From Stieleria maiorica (GTDB lineage Bacteria > Planctomycetota > Planctomycetia > Pirellulales > Pirellulaceae): a DNA stretch of 64,000 bases. The notes under the pieces are model-generated. The model saw only the letters and a list, made by a program, of their open reading frames with translations. It did not search any database and had not been told where the DNA came from. Position 1 is the first letter of the stretch, and every line of letters starts with the position of its first letter. This document shows, piece after piece, positions 55,078-64,000 of this stretch. The position numbers and the translations under genes were made by a program. Location of the stretch: positions 7,101,641 through 7,165,640 of the forward strand of contig NZ_CP036264.1 of the NCBI RefSeq assembly GCF_008035925.1. The letters are read 5' to 3'.

Positions 55078-56484
55078 ATGAACCAAAGACAACCGGCCCG
55101 TTGCGGGATGCTCCACCGCCGCCAAATCATTCACGGTGGCGCAGTCAATGCCGCCGGATTGATGATGGCGTCACAATTGATCTCCGCACACCGCGCCGCC
55201 GCCGATGGCGGGACAGCGAAAACCACCGCGACCGCGGCGGACACGCCGGCGCGGCAACTGGATGCGGCAAAGGCCAAAGCCGTGATCCAAATCTGGTTGT
55301 CCGGCGGCCCGCCACACACCGACACTTTCGATCCGAAACCCGATTCGGGCAGCGACTACACCGGCCCATTGACGACCACCAGTGCGACCAATGTCACCGG
55401 AATCCACGTCGGGCAGTTGTTGGTCGAACTGAGCAAGGTCGCGGACAAGTATTCGTTGATTCGCAGTGTGACCCACGGCGTCAACGGTCACGAAACGGCT
55501 TCCTACCTGACTCAAACCGGACGGATGCCCGGCCGCTTGGTCTATCCCGCCGCCGGCGCGGTGGTGACGGCGTTCAAGGGGTTTCCAGAAACCGAGCCCG
55601 GGGCGGAAGAGAATCTGATCCCGCCGTACATCGTGTTGACCAGCCCCCAAGGTCGGTTCAGTGAAGCCGGTTTTATGGGCATCAAGTACAAACCGTTCGC
55701 CACCGGCGGTGACCCCAACGCGGCCAGATTCGCCGTGGAAGGGATCATTTCGCCGCATCTGTCGAAAGAACAACAGCTTGAAAGACGCCGGCTGCTCCGC
55801 GAAATGAACTCGCTGGGAAACCTGATCCCCGACCGGCCCGGTTTGTCGCTGGCGGCCCAATCGCGGCAACACGCCTATGACTTGATCGTCGGGGATGCCG
55901 GGAGAGTCTTTGATTTGAACACGGAATCCGACGAGGTGCGGATCCGTTATGGTCGCACCAGGTTCGGCCAGTCCTGTCTGGCGGCGCGGCGATTGATCGA
56001 AAGCGGTTGCAAATTCGTGACTATCAACCACGGCGGGTGGGACACCCACAAGGATCACTTTCCGTCGATGCGACGCAAACTGCCCGAACTCGATCGGGGA
56101 TTGGCGACGTTGATCGCGGATCTGGATGACCGCGGGATGTTGGACAGCACCATCGTGTGGTGCATCGGCGAATTCGGCCGCACCCCCAAGGTCGCATCCG
56201 AACCGCCGTGGAACGGTGGTCGACATCACTTCGGCGCTGTTTTCTCGTCACTCGTCGCCGGTGGCGGATTCCGCGGCGGTCATGTCGTCGGCGCTTCGGA
56301 TGCCCGCGGCGAAACCGTCCACGACCGACCGGTTTATCCCGGCGATCTGATCGGAACGATGTACGAATTGCTGGGCATCGACCCCGAAGCGAGTTTGCCG
56401 CATCCGATGGGCGAGTTTGTTCGCGCGACGCCCGGAGCGGACGAGGGAATGAAAAGCGGCGGACGGCTCGATGAGATCACGTGA
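55078..56484 (+). CDS. DUF1501 exported protein
   Basis: 468 aa, GAAGGA upstream. N-terminus RRQIIHGGAVNAAGLMMASQ is a Tat-like signal with a degenerate twin-Arg. Conserved segments: VIQIWLSGGPPHTDTFDPKP, RSVTHGVNGHETASYLTQTG, TINHGGWDTHKDHFPSMRRK, VWCIGEFGRTPKVASEPPWN, GRHHFGAVFSSLVAGGGFRG. Same family as the protein at 26090 and again directly downstream of a DUF1549/1553 gene. Probably exported; activity unknown. Confidence 0.92.
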   Translation: MNQRQPARCGMLHRRQIIHGGAVNAAGLMMASQLISAHRAAADGGTAKTTATAADTPARQLDAAKAKAVIQIWLSGGPPHTDTFDPKPDSGSDYTGPLTTTSATNVTGIHVGQLLVELSKVADKYSLIRSVTHGVNGHETASYLTQTGRMPGRLVYPAAGAVVTAFKGFPETEPGAEENLIPPYIVLTSPQGRFSEAGFMGIKYKPFATGGDPNAARFAVEGIISPHLSKEQQLERRRLLREMNSLGNLIPDRPGLSLAAQSRQHAYDLIVGDAGRVFDLNTESDEVRIRYGRTRFGQSCLAARRLIESGCKFVTINHGGWDTHKDHFPSMRRKLPELDRGLATLIADLDDRGMLDSTIVWCIGEFGRTPKVASEPPWNGGRHHFGAVFSSLVAGGGFRGGHVVGASDARGETVHDRPVYPGDLIGTMYELLGIDPEASLPHPMGEFVRATPGADEGMKSGGRLDEIT

Positions 56485-56576
56485 TCGTCCCGCCGAGACC
56501 GAAACGAAATGAGAGAGGTTTCCAGCCTGTCGATCTTAAAGCAACAACCCGAATCCCAACGGCTCGCCGAGTGAAG

Positions 56577-58877
56577 ATGAAACACAACCAGCCCCTGTTC
56601 GTCGCCCGCTCGTTGGCGGTGCTCCTAATCGCGACGCTCTCTCCGTCGGTCGGAGCGCAGAACCGCGGCGCCGCTCCGCACTTGGCATACGTCTACCCGG
56701 CCGGTTGCGAGCGTGGGATGACCTGCGAGGTGATGGTCGGCGGTCAATTCCTCAAGGACGCCGCTGAAGTCGACGTGTCCGGTGAAGGGGTTAAGGCGGA
56801 AATCGTTCGTTGGTACCGCCCGATGACCGCCGGCGAGTACAACAATTTGAACATGAAGTTTCGCGAGGCACGCGAACGGCTGGTGGGGCAGGCCGTCTTG
56901 CGGGGCAACGCGACAAACCCCACCGACCAGGAAATCGCCCTGGCCGCTGGCATCACCGAGGAACAACTTCGCGAGATGGAGATCTATCGCCGGCGCGACC
57001 GAGACCCCAAGCGTCAACCCAATGACCAGCTCGAAGAGCAGGTCACGTTGCGATTGACCGTTGCGCTTGAGGCCGAGCCGGGGAAACGGGAGTTGCGTTT
57101 TCTGGGCGAGAACTCGATTTCTAACCCGATCTGGTTTCACATCGATCGTTGGATCGAAGTCCGCGAATCGGAACCGAACGACATCGTGGCCACCGAGGTC
57201 ACCGGGCGGTTCCCGATCGTGATCAACGGCCAAATCATGCCCGGCGATGTGGACCGTTTTCGAATGGAGGCAAAGCAGGGGATGAAACTGGTGATTCAAG
57301 TCGCGGCGCGCGACGTGATCCCCTACCTGGCCGATGCCGTCCCGGGATGGTTTCAAGCGGTCGCGGTGATCGTCGACGCGTCTGGTGAGGAGGTCGCGTC
57401 GGCGGATTCGTTCTATTTCCGCCAAGACCCGGTGCTGTATTTTGAAGTTCCTCATGACGGCCGGTACACGCTCGAAATCCGCGACGCGCTGTATCGCGGC
57501 CGCGAGGATTTCGTGTATCGAATCACGGTCGGCGAGCTTCCGCTGGTCACCAGCGTCTTTCCGCTGGGCGCTCGCGTGGAATCAGAATCGACCATTCAGT
57601 TGCGTGGCTGGAATCTGACCAAAACCGAGCAGACGATCCAAACGATGTCGCGGCAGGAGTACCGCCCACAACGTTGGTACTCCTCGATCCAGGGTGACCA
57701 CGTGGTTCGATTCCCGCTGCAGATCGATCATTGGCCAGAGGTTTCCGAAGAAGCCACCAATGACGATCGGGCTACCGCACAGCAGGTGTCCACACGCATG
57801 ACCATCAACGGACGCATCGAGCAACCGGGCGACCGCGACGTGTATCGGATCAACGCGTCCGGGCGGATCATCGCCGAAATTCATGCGCGTCGCCTGGGGT
57901 CGCCGCTGGATTCCATGTTGACGTTGACCGATGCCGACGGAAATGAGATCGCGTTCAATGATGATCATGAAGATCTTTCACAGGCGATGTTGACCCACCA
58001 TGCCGATTCGCACTTGGAAGCTTCCATCGGGTCGCAGGTCGACTACTTTTTGACCGTCAGCGATGCACAAGGCAAGGGCGGTCCCGATTTTGGATACCGT
58101 CTTCAATTGCGGTCTCCGCAGGCCGATTATCAGCTTCGCGTGACACCGTCGACGATCATGGCCCGCGCCGGGCAGGTCGTGCCGATCACGGTTTTCGCAT
58201 TGCGCAGCGATGGTTTCGACCAAGACATCGAGTTGTCGCTGGTCGATCCGCCACCGGGGTTTCGCCTGGATGGCGGTGTGATTCCTGGAGAATCCGATCA
58301 GGTGCGGATGACATTGTCCGTGCCTCGGACGTTAAGTGGAAAACCGATTCAATTGCAGATGCAGGGGGCGGCGCCGCGACGCTTGCGCAGCCGAGCCAGA
58401 ATCATTCGTCCGGCCGTCCCCGCAGAAAACATGATGCAGGCGTTCATCTGGTATCACCTGGTTCCCGTCGAAGATTGGAATGTCATCGTCAGCGGACGCC
58501 CCGGTGCAACGATGCCGCTGTCGATCGCGATGCCGTCGGATCGAATTTCATTGCCGCGCGAAGGGGCGTCGCTGTTGAACGTGATGCTGGACGCCAACCG
58601 TGCGCCCGTCGATCAGTTGCACGTCGATTTGCATGACGCTCCGGATGGAATCGATGCCTCGATCGTTGCAGACCCCGTGATGGGAGCTGCGATTAAATTC
58701 GACGTGTCGGCCGAGGAAATTGACCCGGGCGCTCGCGGGAATCTGTTGCTCAGCGTCTACAAAGAGTTTACCCCCGAGCCGACCGAATCCGATCCGGCCC
58801 CGCGACCGCGGAGAACCGAATACGGGTTTTTGCCGGCGCTGCCCTTCGAAGTAATTGGGCAAAGGGGAAGTCGGTAG
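56577..58877 (+). CDS. Exported PPC-domain (pre-peptidase C-terminal) protein
   Basis: 766 aa from ATG 56577 (signal peptide FVARSLAVLLIATLSPSVGA); GTG at 56571 is possible. Two PPC-type beta domains with the Glu-x-Asn-Asp/Asp-Arg pattern: residues about 190-325 (VRESEPNDIVATEVTGRFPI, then MPGDVDRFRMEAK) and about 390-520 (EEATNDDRATAQQVSTRMTI, then EQPGDRDVYRI). An Ig/IPT-like N-terminal segment (PAGCERGMTCEVMVGGQFLK) and a further beta-rich C-terminal half. Probably a secreted carbohydrate- or protein-binding protein. Last gene of the PP2C run, 92 bp after DUF1501. Confidence 0.85.
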   Translation: MKHNQPLFVARSLAVLLIATLSPSVGAQNRGAAPHLAYVYPAGCERGMTCEVMVGGQFLKDAAEVDVSGEGVKAEIVRWYRPMTAGEYNNLNMKFREARERLVGQAVLRGNATNPTDQEIALAAGITEEQLREMEIYRRRDRDPKRQPNDQLEEQVTLRLTVALEAEPGKRELRFLGENSISNPIWFHIDRWIEVRESEPNDIVATEVTGRFPIVINGQIMPGDVDRFRMEAKQGMKLVIQVAARDVIPYLADAVPGWFQAVAVIVDASGEEVASADSFYFRQDPVLYFEVPHDGRYTLEIRDALYRGREDFVYRITVGELPLVTSVFPLGARVESESTIQLRGWNLTKTEQTIQTMSRQEYRPQRWYSSIQGDHVVRFPLQIDHWPEVSEEATNDDRATAQQVSTRMTINGRIEQPGDRDVYRINASGRIIAEIHARRLGSPLDSMLTLTDADGNEIAFNDDHEDLSQAMLTHHADSHLEASIGSQVDYFLTVSDAQGKGGPDFGYRLQLRSPQADYQLRVTPSTIMARAGQVVPITVFALRSDGFDQDIELSLVDPPPGFRLDGGVIPGESDQVRMTLSVPRTLSGKPIQLQMQGAAPRRLRSRARIIRPAVPAENMMQAFIWYHLVPVEDWNVIVSGRPGATMPLSIAMPSDRISLPREGASLLNVMLDANRAPVDQLHVDLHDAPDGIDASIVADPVMGAAIKFDVSAEEIDPGARGNLLLSVYKEFTPEPTESDPAPRPRRTEYGFLPALPFEVIGQRGSR

Positions 58878-58907
58878 GGGATGCGGGCGGGTGTATGGGG
58901 AGGAGTT

Positions 58908-59179
58908 GGCAGAATGATGAAGGGGCAGAATGATGAAGGGGCAGAATGATGAAGGGGCAGAATGATGAAGGGGCAGAATGATGGGGGCAAAACGATGGGG
59001 GCAAAACGATGGGGGCAAAACGATGGGGGCAGGATGATGGGGGCATGTGATCGGCATCGTCTCCTGAACCCATCGCTTCATGATGCGACCGGCGATCTCC
59101 AGTCACCGATCATTCTGCCCCGCATCATTCTGCCATCTTCCTCCCACCAGCCATTGTTTTGCCCCCATCGTTTTGCCCC
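58908..59179. repeat. Mixed tandem repeat array with inverted counterpart
   Basis: Four 16-bp units GGCAGAATGATGAAGG (58908-58971) plus a partial, then three 14-bp units GGCAAAACGATGGG (58986-59027) and a variant GGCAGGATGATGGG (59028-59041). Further on, 59108-59134 and 59155-59179 carry the same words in inverted orientation (CATTCTGCCCC..., GTTTTGCCCCCATCG). This occupies most of the 339-bp convergent gap; no gene is present. Confidence 0.9.
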
Positions 59180-59216
59180 CTCCTTCCAGCGAGGGTCGCA
59201 ACAAGGGCATCCGCCA

Positions 59217-60506
59217 TCAACTGTGCCGCAGTGCTTCGATCGGATTCAGTTTTGCCGCTTGCCGCGCCGGATAGATGCCGAACACGATTCCGACGGACAG
59301 TGAAACGATTGCGGCGACGGCGACCGACCACACGGTGACGACGGTTTCCATCCCTGACAGATACGCAACCAGTGCGGGCGCGGCCAAGCCGACGATCACG
59401 CCGATCAGGGTGCCGAACAGGGACAGCGACGCGGTTTCGATCAGGAATTGAAACACGATGTCCGCTTGTTTGGCGCCCAGCGCGCGGCGAATACCGATTT
59501 CTCGCGTGCGTTCACTCACGTTGGCCAGCATGATGTTCATGATGCCGATACCGCCGACCAGCAACGAAATAGCGGCGGTCGCGCCGAGCACAAAGTTAAA
59601 GATCCGTTGCGTTGCCTGGGCCTGTTCGAGCAGGTCCAATGGGATCGTGATCGAATAGTCTTCTTCCGGATGGTACTTGGCCAGCAGGCCTTCGAGCGCT
59701 TTGGCGACCGGTTTGACGTGGTGACGGTCGATCACACCGACCGTGATCTGGCTGATTTCGATCCGCTGCCGAGTGTAGCTTCCTTGTTGTCGCCGCGTGA
59801 TCACGTCACCGATTCGACTGCGGTCGGTGGTCAACGGGATCACGATGTCTTCGTTCAGATTGGCTGCGGACAGACTGGACCCGACGCCGGCCGACGGCGT
59901 CTTGTACTCCTGGACCCCGACGACACGAAAAAAATGCTGGTTGTCGACTTGGATGGTCTTGTTGATCGGTGATCGGCCGCGAAAGATCTTTTTGGCAATG
60001 TCTTCGCCGACCACACAGATGTTGGAGCGCCGCTGCATGTCCATCGGTTCGATGGGACGGCCGAGCACGATTTTGATCTTGTTGGATTCAAAATAGCTGG
60101 GGTACACGCCGACGATCCGAGCGTCCAGCACTTGAGCCCCGTAGCGGGCTTCTTGGCGGAATTCACGCAGCGGGGTCACGTTGGTCGCCGCGGTGATCGT
60201 TTCTTCGATGCGGCGCAGGTCTCCGTAGGTCAGCCCGAATTCCTGTTCCCAGGCCCGGTAATTGATGTCCGACTCGCTGCTGCTGGGTTTCTTGCTGCGA
60301 AGGATGATGTTGCTGACGCCGAGGGCTTCGATCTGTTTCTGTGCCTGGCGGCTGGCACCCTCGGCAACGGCCAGCATGACGATCACGCTGGCGACGCCGA
60401 ACACCAACCCCAGCACGGTCAGCAGGGAGCGCAATTTGTGCATCAAGACCCCGCGCAGCGACGTCCAGACGATGGCTCGATAACGTCCCAGGATGCCACC
60501 GATCAC
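59217..60506 (-). CDS. ABC transporter permease, MacB/FtsX type
   Basis: 429 aa. N-terminal membrane helix after RGVLMHKLRSLLTVLGLVFG, a periplasmic MacB-PCD-like domain (about 45-280; LRSKKPSSSESDINYRAWEQ), then three helices with the FtsX core (AISLLVGGIGIMNIMLANVS, ERTREIGIRRALGAKQADIV). It contains no ATP-binding domain, unlike E. coli MacB, so it needs a separate ATPase, which is not encoded in the window. Its start overlaps the end of the adaptor gene (ATGA). Together with adaptor and TolC-like genes it forms a tripartite export operon. Confidence 0.93.
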   Translation of the reverse strand: MIGGILGRYRAIVWTSLRGVLMHKLRSLLTVLGLVFGVASVIVMLAVAEGASRQAQKQIEALGVSNIILRSKKPSSSESDINYRAWEQEFGLTYGDLRRIEETITAATNVTPLREFRQEARYGAQVLDARIVGVYPSYFESNKIKIVLGRPIEPMDMQRRSNICVVGEDIAKKIFRGRSPINKTIQVDNQHFFRVVGVQEYKTPSAGVGSSLSAANLNEDIVIPLTTDRSRIGDVITRRQQGSYTRQRIEISQITVGVIDRHHVKPVAKALEGLLAKYHPEEDYSITIPLDLLEQAQATQRIFNFVLGATAAISLLVGGIGIMNIMLANVSERTREIGIRRALGAKQADIVFQFLIETASLSLFGTLIGVIVGLAAPALVAYLSGMETVVTVWSVAVAAIVSLSVGIVFGIYPARQAAKLNPIEALRHS

Positions 60507-62023
60507 GCTTGCGGCCCCGGCGTCTCGGTCCTGGAAGTGGACGCCTGACCGGCTTCTTTTTCGACGTCGGCGAAGTCACTGATGCCACGCTGGTAAGCGT
60601 CGAGCGCCACCGATTCACCGACCTGCAACCCCTCGACGATTTCGACGAACGAATGAGTCGAACGACCCGTTTTGACGACGCGGCGCTCGGTCGTGTTTCC
60701 GTCGACCGTGTAGACGTAAGCGCGTTCGAAATGTTCGGTGATCGCACCGACCGGGACCGTCACCACGTCTTCGTAGGTGCCGACCAAGATGTCGACCGCG
60801 GCGGTCATGCCGGGCTTGATCGCCAATTCCTTGGGCAGTTCGTCGATCACGATGATGGTTTCATAATTCTGCACGCTCGAATAGCTGCTCGCCGCCATCC
60901 CGGCAACCTTCGACACGGTGCCACTGAGTTTGCGTTCGGAGAACGCGTCCAAACGAATGTCGACCTTTTGTCCCTTGGTGATCTTGTCGACGACCGACTC
61001 ATGCACGTTCGCCTTGACTTGCATCCGGGTCATATCGGGCAGGTAATAGACGTTGCGTCCGGAATACATCTCGGTGCCTTCGCGGATCCGATCCGAAGCG
61101 TCATACCATCGTTCGTTCGCGTACGCGACGGTGCCGTCCTGCTCGGCGATCAGCGTGCATTTGTCAAGCAGTTTTTGAAGTTCGGCGAGTTGTTGCTCGA
61201 GAATCTTGACGGCGGATTCGGCGTTGGAGATTGCCGCTTTGGCCTTGGCCGTCTCGGCCATCGCGGTCTTCTTGGCACGCGAGTATTTCAGGTCGGTCTC
61301 GTCCACCTTGCCACGAAATTCCGTCAGCTTTTTCTCCCGATCATAGGTCACCAAGACTTTTAGCTTCTGTTTGTCGCGTTCGACTTGAAACTGATAGTTC
61401 TGTTCTCGCAATTGGTACTCCAGCAACTGTTGCGGAGTCCGATAACCTTTTTTGACCAGGATCTCAATGTTGTTCTTTTCATCGCGGACCTTTTCCAATT
61501 CCGCTTCGGCTTCCTTGATGGCCCGGTTCAAGTCGGCCTTTTCGGATTCGAAGTCGCCTTTTTCGTATTTCAGCAGATCGATCTTGGCGATGTCGAACGC
61601 CAGTTTGGCTGCGGCAATGTTGGTGGCGTTTTCATCTTCTTTGATCGACAACAATTGGATGGCTTCGGCCAACGTTCCCTTGGCCTCGTTGATTTCGACT
61701 TCCTTCTGCTTGATATCTTTGTCGATTTCGGTGGTTTCGAACTCGGCAACCTTGTCGCCCTTCTTGACCTCGGTTCCTTCGGGGACGATGAAGGTGATCT
61801 TGTTGCGGCCGGGGATTTCACATTTGCCGTAGATGGTCTTTTGGCTTTCGACCGTTCCCCGTTCGACCACGCGATCTTCAATGGTCCGGCGTTGGACGAC
61901 GTAGGTGGAACTTGCGTCGGCCTCGGCGTCTGTCGCAGCGAACAATCCGGGAACTTGCAGCATCCCGTAGCCGACGGCAGACAAGACCACAGTGAAGATT
62001 GCGAGATTAAGGACCTTTCTCAT
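60503..62023 (-). CDS. Periplasmic adaptor (membrane fusion) subunit, HlyD/MacA type
   Basis: 506 aa. N-terminal signal/anchor (VLNLAIFTVVLSAVGYGMLQ), lipoyl-like hairpin (GKCEIPGRNKITFIVPEGTE, VKKGDKVAEFETTEIDKDIK), a very long coiled-coil hairpin (about residues 100-300), the second lipoyl half (KCTLIAEQDGTVAYANERW) and beta-barrel domains (QKVDIRLDAFSERKLSGTVS, PVGAITEHFERAYVYTVDG). Bridges the inner-membrane permease and the outer-membrane TolC-like channel. Followed by the permease with ATGA overlap; 91 bp downstream of the TolC gene. Confidence 0.93.
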   Translation of the reverse strand: MRKVLNLAIFTVVLSAVGYGMLQVPGLFAATDAEADASSTYVVQRRTIEDRVVERGTVESQKTIYGKCEIPGRNKITFIVPEGTEVKKGDKVAEFETTEIDKDIKQKEVEINEAKGTLAEAIQLLSIKEDENATNIAAAKLAFDIAKIDLLKYEKGDFESEKADLNRAIKEAEAELEKVRDEKNNIEILVKKGYRTPQQLLEYQLREQNYQFQVERDKQKLKVLVTYDREKKLTEFRGKVDETDLKYSRAKKTAMAETAKAKAAISNAESAVKILEQQLAELQKLLDKCTLIAEQDGTVAYANERWYDASDRIREGTEMYSGRNVYYLPDMTRMQVKANVHESVVDKITKGQKVDIRLDAFSERKLSGTVSKVAGMAASSYSSVQNYETIIVIDELPKELAIKPGMTAAVDILVGTYEDVVTVPVGAITEHFERAYVYTVDGNTTERRVVKTGRSTHSFVEIVEGLQVGESVALDAYQRGISDFADVEKEAGQASTSRTETPGPQA

Positions 62024-62114
62024 CGTCGACGGTCACAGGGTTCCAATTCGATTTCGGAATGGACAGGGGAACCCCCCAGTCTAACCGAAGATCAGGCGTG
62101 ACCCAACGAATTAA

Positions 62115-64000
62115 TTACGGTGCCGGTTCTAATTCGATTTCGTCCAGCTTCGATTCGCCCGGGCCACTCGGCTCGGGCAACGGCAGCGGCAGAGCTTCTG
62201 TCTGCAATCGGGGCAGATCCTGAAACACCGCCTCGGTCTGGTCGGACGAGTGCCACTGCGGCGGAAAGTACTCCGGGTCAATCGCCTGGAAATCCTGCAG
62301 CATTGCCAGCCCGGAGGATTCGTTGACCCAGACTCCATTTTCATCCAGGTACAACAATTCCAACGCCTCGAACAGTCGCATTTTCTGGACCCGATACTGG
62401 ACCCAATTGACGATCAAACTGTTCTTCGCATCCAGCATGCCTTCGAGGGCTTGGAGCAGAACGATCGTGAGATTCGAATCCGCCTGGGAGCTGCGGCGGA
62501 GATCGATTTGTGCCTGGTCGACCAGACGGGTCGCCGCGACGACTTGTTGACGGGCGATCTGGAAATTCAAGCGACTTAATTCCAGCCGACGCAGTACCTG
62601 ACGGACCTCGTTGGCGATGCTGTCTTTGGTCGCGATGAAATTTCGACTGGCTTGTTGATAGGCGATTTGTGACGCCCGGTACGTATTGCGTTCGTTCAAC
62701 CGATTCAAGGGGCCGTCGAATCGGACGCCCAGCGAATACCTGTTGTTTGCCGAGTCGAGCTTGAAGGGGCTGTTGCTATCGGCGTCGCTTCCGATGGTCA
62801 CGCCGCCGGTGACATCCAGATCACTTTCCAACGCATCAGCGGCAACCTCGACACGTCGAAACGAATCCATCACGATGGCTTTGCGATTCATCAAATCCAA
62901 GCGGTTTTGATGCGCAAACGTGATCGCGTTCTCCGATCCGATGGTGAGCGGTTCGATGTCAATCAAGAACAGTTTGACCTGTGTCTGGGCGACGTAGAGT
63001 TCCGCGATCTCTTCGCGCAGCTTGCGTCCGATGGCTTCTTCCAATGCCTTCCATGCGACGATGGCAATGTCATCCGTTTCGTCGGGAAGGATGTCTTCGA
63101 TCCTAACCTCCTCAAAGGACTCGACGCCCCTGAGGATCTCTTCCAAGGTCTGCTCCTCGTTCTGTTCCTCTGCTTTGGGAGGATTCGTTTCATATTCGGT
63201 CAATTGGCGTTTTAGCCGGGCGTCTTCTTCCCCCCGATCGCTCAGGCCGGCTCGCAAGTCAGCCAATGTTGCTTCGATACGCTCGGCAAGTTGTTCTTGC
63301 TGTTCGATGTCCAACCGATCGTCTTCGCTCAGCCTGGATGTGTCCAGACTGGCAATCCGCTCGCGCCAGATCTGAAAATCGGACTCAACCTCCGGCAAGA
63401 CGGTGGCAACGCGCTCACGAAGCTGCCTGTACTGTTGAAACAACTCGATCAGCGATTCGGCAGGAGCCCGCGATGGGGGCAGGAATTGGACCAGCGATTC
63501 GAACAACTGCTGCGCCTGGTCTTGAAGGGTGATCAATTCCGGGTCGACCAACTCGAACTGTTTCAACAGGGATTCGTCGATTTCAAATGTCACCCAGGCC
63601 GGCAATCCGAGCGAGAACTTGTATTGGTCTTCCGACGTGATCAACTGTTGTTCCGACGCCAACAGCGTGCGACGGCCGTTCTGGTATTGTTGAAACACTT
63701 GGTCGACCTGGACCTGGGAAACGACCTTCAACGCCGCATAAACCTTGTGCTCTTCCAGGTTCTGACGCAGGTTTTCGACGTTCGTTTGCGTGTTTCGGAT
63801 CGCTTGTTTTTGGGTCAACAACCCCAGATAGCTCTCGGTCAAATCCACATAGAATTGTCGCCGGAACCGAGCAAAGTCACGGACTTGATAGAGCAGGTTT
63901 CGTTCCGCCTGGGTCAGACTTTCAAGCCGTACATGACGAAACGCTCCACGCAACAGCGGCTGGGTGAAGGTCGAAATGATTGCGGCCGAGCCGGATTGGA
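62115..64000 (-). CDS. TolC-family outer membrane factor, N-terminus outside window
   Basis: Open to the right edge; the frame continues upstream of the TTG at 63953 with STFTQPLLRGAFRHVRLE, a typical OEP segment, so that TTG is not the start. First OEP repeat occupies about 63580-64000 (VDLTESYLGLLTQKQAIRNT), the second about 62350-62990 (TFAHQNRLDLMNRKAIVMDS, RLELSRLNFQIARQQVVAAT). Between them lies a roughly 190-residue, strongly charged, helical insertion that ordinary TolC proteins lack. C-terminus is Pro/Glu-rich. Outer-membrane channel of the export system with the adaptor and permease genes. Confidence 0.9.
   Translation of the reverse strand, partial: QSGSAAIISTFTQPLLRGAFRHVRLESLTQAERNLLYQVRDFARFRRQFYVDLTESYLGLLTQKQAIRNTQTNVENLRQNLEEHKVYAALKVVSQVQVDQVFQQYQNGRRTLLASEQQLITSEDQYKFSLGLPAWVTFEIDESLLKQFELVDPELITLQDQAQQLFESLVQFLPPSRAPAESLIELFQQYRQLRERVATVLPEVESDFQIWRERIASLDTSRLSEDDRLDIEQQEQLAERIEATLADLRAGLSDRGEEDARLKRQLTEYETNPPKAEEQNEEQTLEEILRGVESFEEVRIEDILPDETDDIAIVAWKALEEAIGRKLREEIAELYVAQTQVKLFLIDIEPLTIGSENAITFAHQNRLDLMNRKAIVMDSFRRVEVAADALESDLDVTGGVTIGSDADSNSPFKLDSANNRYSLGVRFDGPLNRLNERNTYRASQIAYQQASRNFIATKDSIANEVRQVLRRLELSRLNFQIARQQVVAATRLVDQAQIDLRRSSQADSNLTIVLLQALEGMLDAKNSLIVNWVQYRVQKMRLFEALELLYLDENGVWVNESSGLAMLQDFQAIDPEYFPPQWHSSDQTEAVFQDLPRLQTEALPLPLPEPSGPGESKLDEIELEPAP

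Noticed and set aside
58908..59041. Possible CRISPR array
   Set aside because: Units are directly adjacent with no unique spacers, are only 14-16 bp, and there are no cas genes.
58548..59106. Minus-strand ORFs encoding Ser/Phe/His/Pro-rich repeats
   Set aside because: The repeats are translations of the 16-bp and 14-bp DNA units, which stay open because of composition; two overlapping frames give similar sequence, so it is not a real protein.

Overview
The window is chromosomal DNA of a planctomycete, most likely a Pirellulaceae member of the Rhodopirellula/Stieleria type. This is inferred from gene content: two DUF1549/DUF1553 plus DUF1501 gene pairs, a DUF1559 pseudopilin-like protein with an H-x9-DG C-terminal motif, TPR/FG-GAP/ASPIC-UnbV lipoproteins, a heptaheme cytochrome, a YfbK-type VWA protein beside an ECF sigma factor, GC-rich coding DNA, and several families of palindromic intergenic repeats. 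I found 42 protein genes (two cut by the window edges). I saw no rRNA, tRNA, CRISPR array, prophage or transposase.

Layout. 1-11.4 kb: three paralogous TPR lipoproteins (two fused to FG-GAP/ASPIC-UnbV, one TPR-only and coupled by a GTGA overlap to a 7-heme cytochrome), a DUF1559 protein with a clear intrinsic terminator, and two small unknown exported proteins. 11.4-20 kb: surface polysaccharide genes (two GT4 glycosyltransferases, a methyltransferase, an O-antigen ligase-like protein) interrupted by a ROK sugar kinase overlapping lepA. 20.4-31.4 kb: rarA, a DUF1499 protein, a DUF1549/1553 cytochrome with its DUF1501 partner, an APC permease, an HTH protein and a SAM methyltransferase. 31.4-38.6 kb: an orphan anti-sigma-like membrane protein behind an ECF-type promoter, an ECF sigma/VWA operon, and a DegT aminotransferase. 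38.6-50.7 kb: thymidine phosphorylase and cytidine deaminase (pyrimidine salvage), HtrA-like and Tsp-like proteases, nagB-nagA (amino sugar catabolism), an exostosin-like glycosyltransferase, a beta-lactamase-fold hydrolase and unknown proteins. 51-58.9 kb: a compact five-gene run (PP2C phosphatase, RidA-fold chorismatase-like protein, heme-less DUF1549/1553, DUF1501, PPC-domain protein) behind a sigma-54-like site. 59.2-64 kb: a TolC/HlyD/MacB-permease export operon without an ATPase gene in view.

The strongest non-genic signal is the set of dispersed repeats. Family B (13.9, 18.5 and 38.6 kb) always pairs one P arm with one Q arm in inverted orientation, about 52-55 bp apart, and all three full copies sit between convergent genes. 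Families A, C, D and E and a GGCAGAATGAT tandem family fill most other gaps. Several repeats touch coding sequence: one supplies a stop codon, and another lies where a start codon should be.
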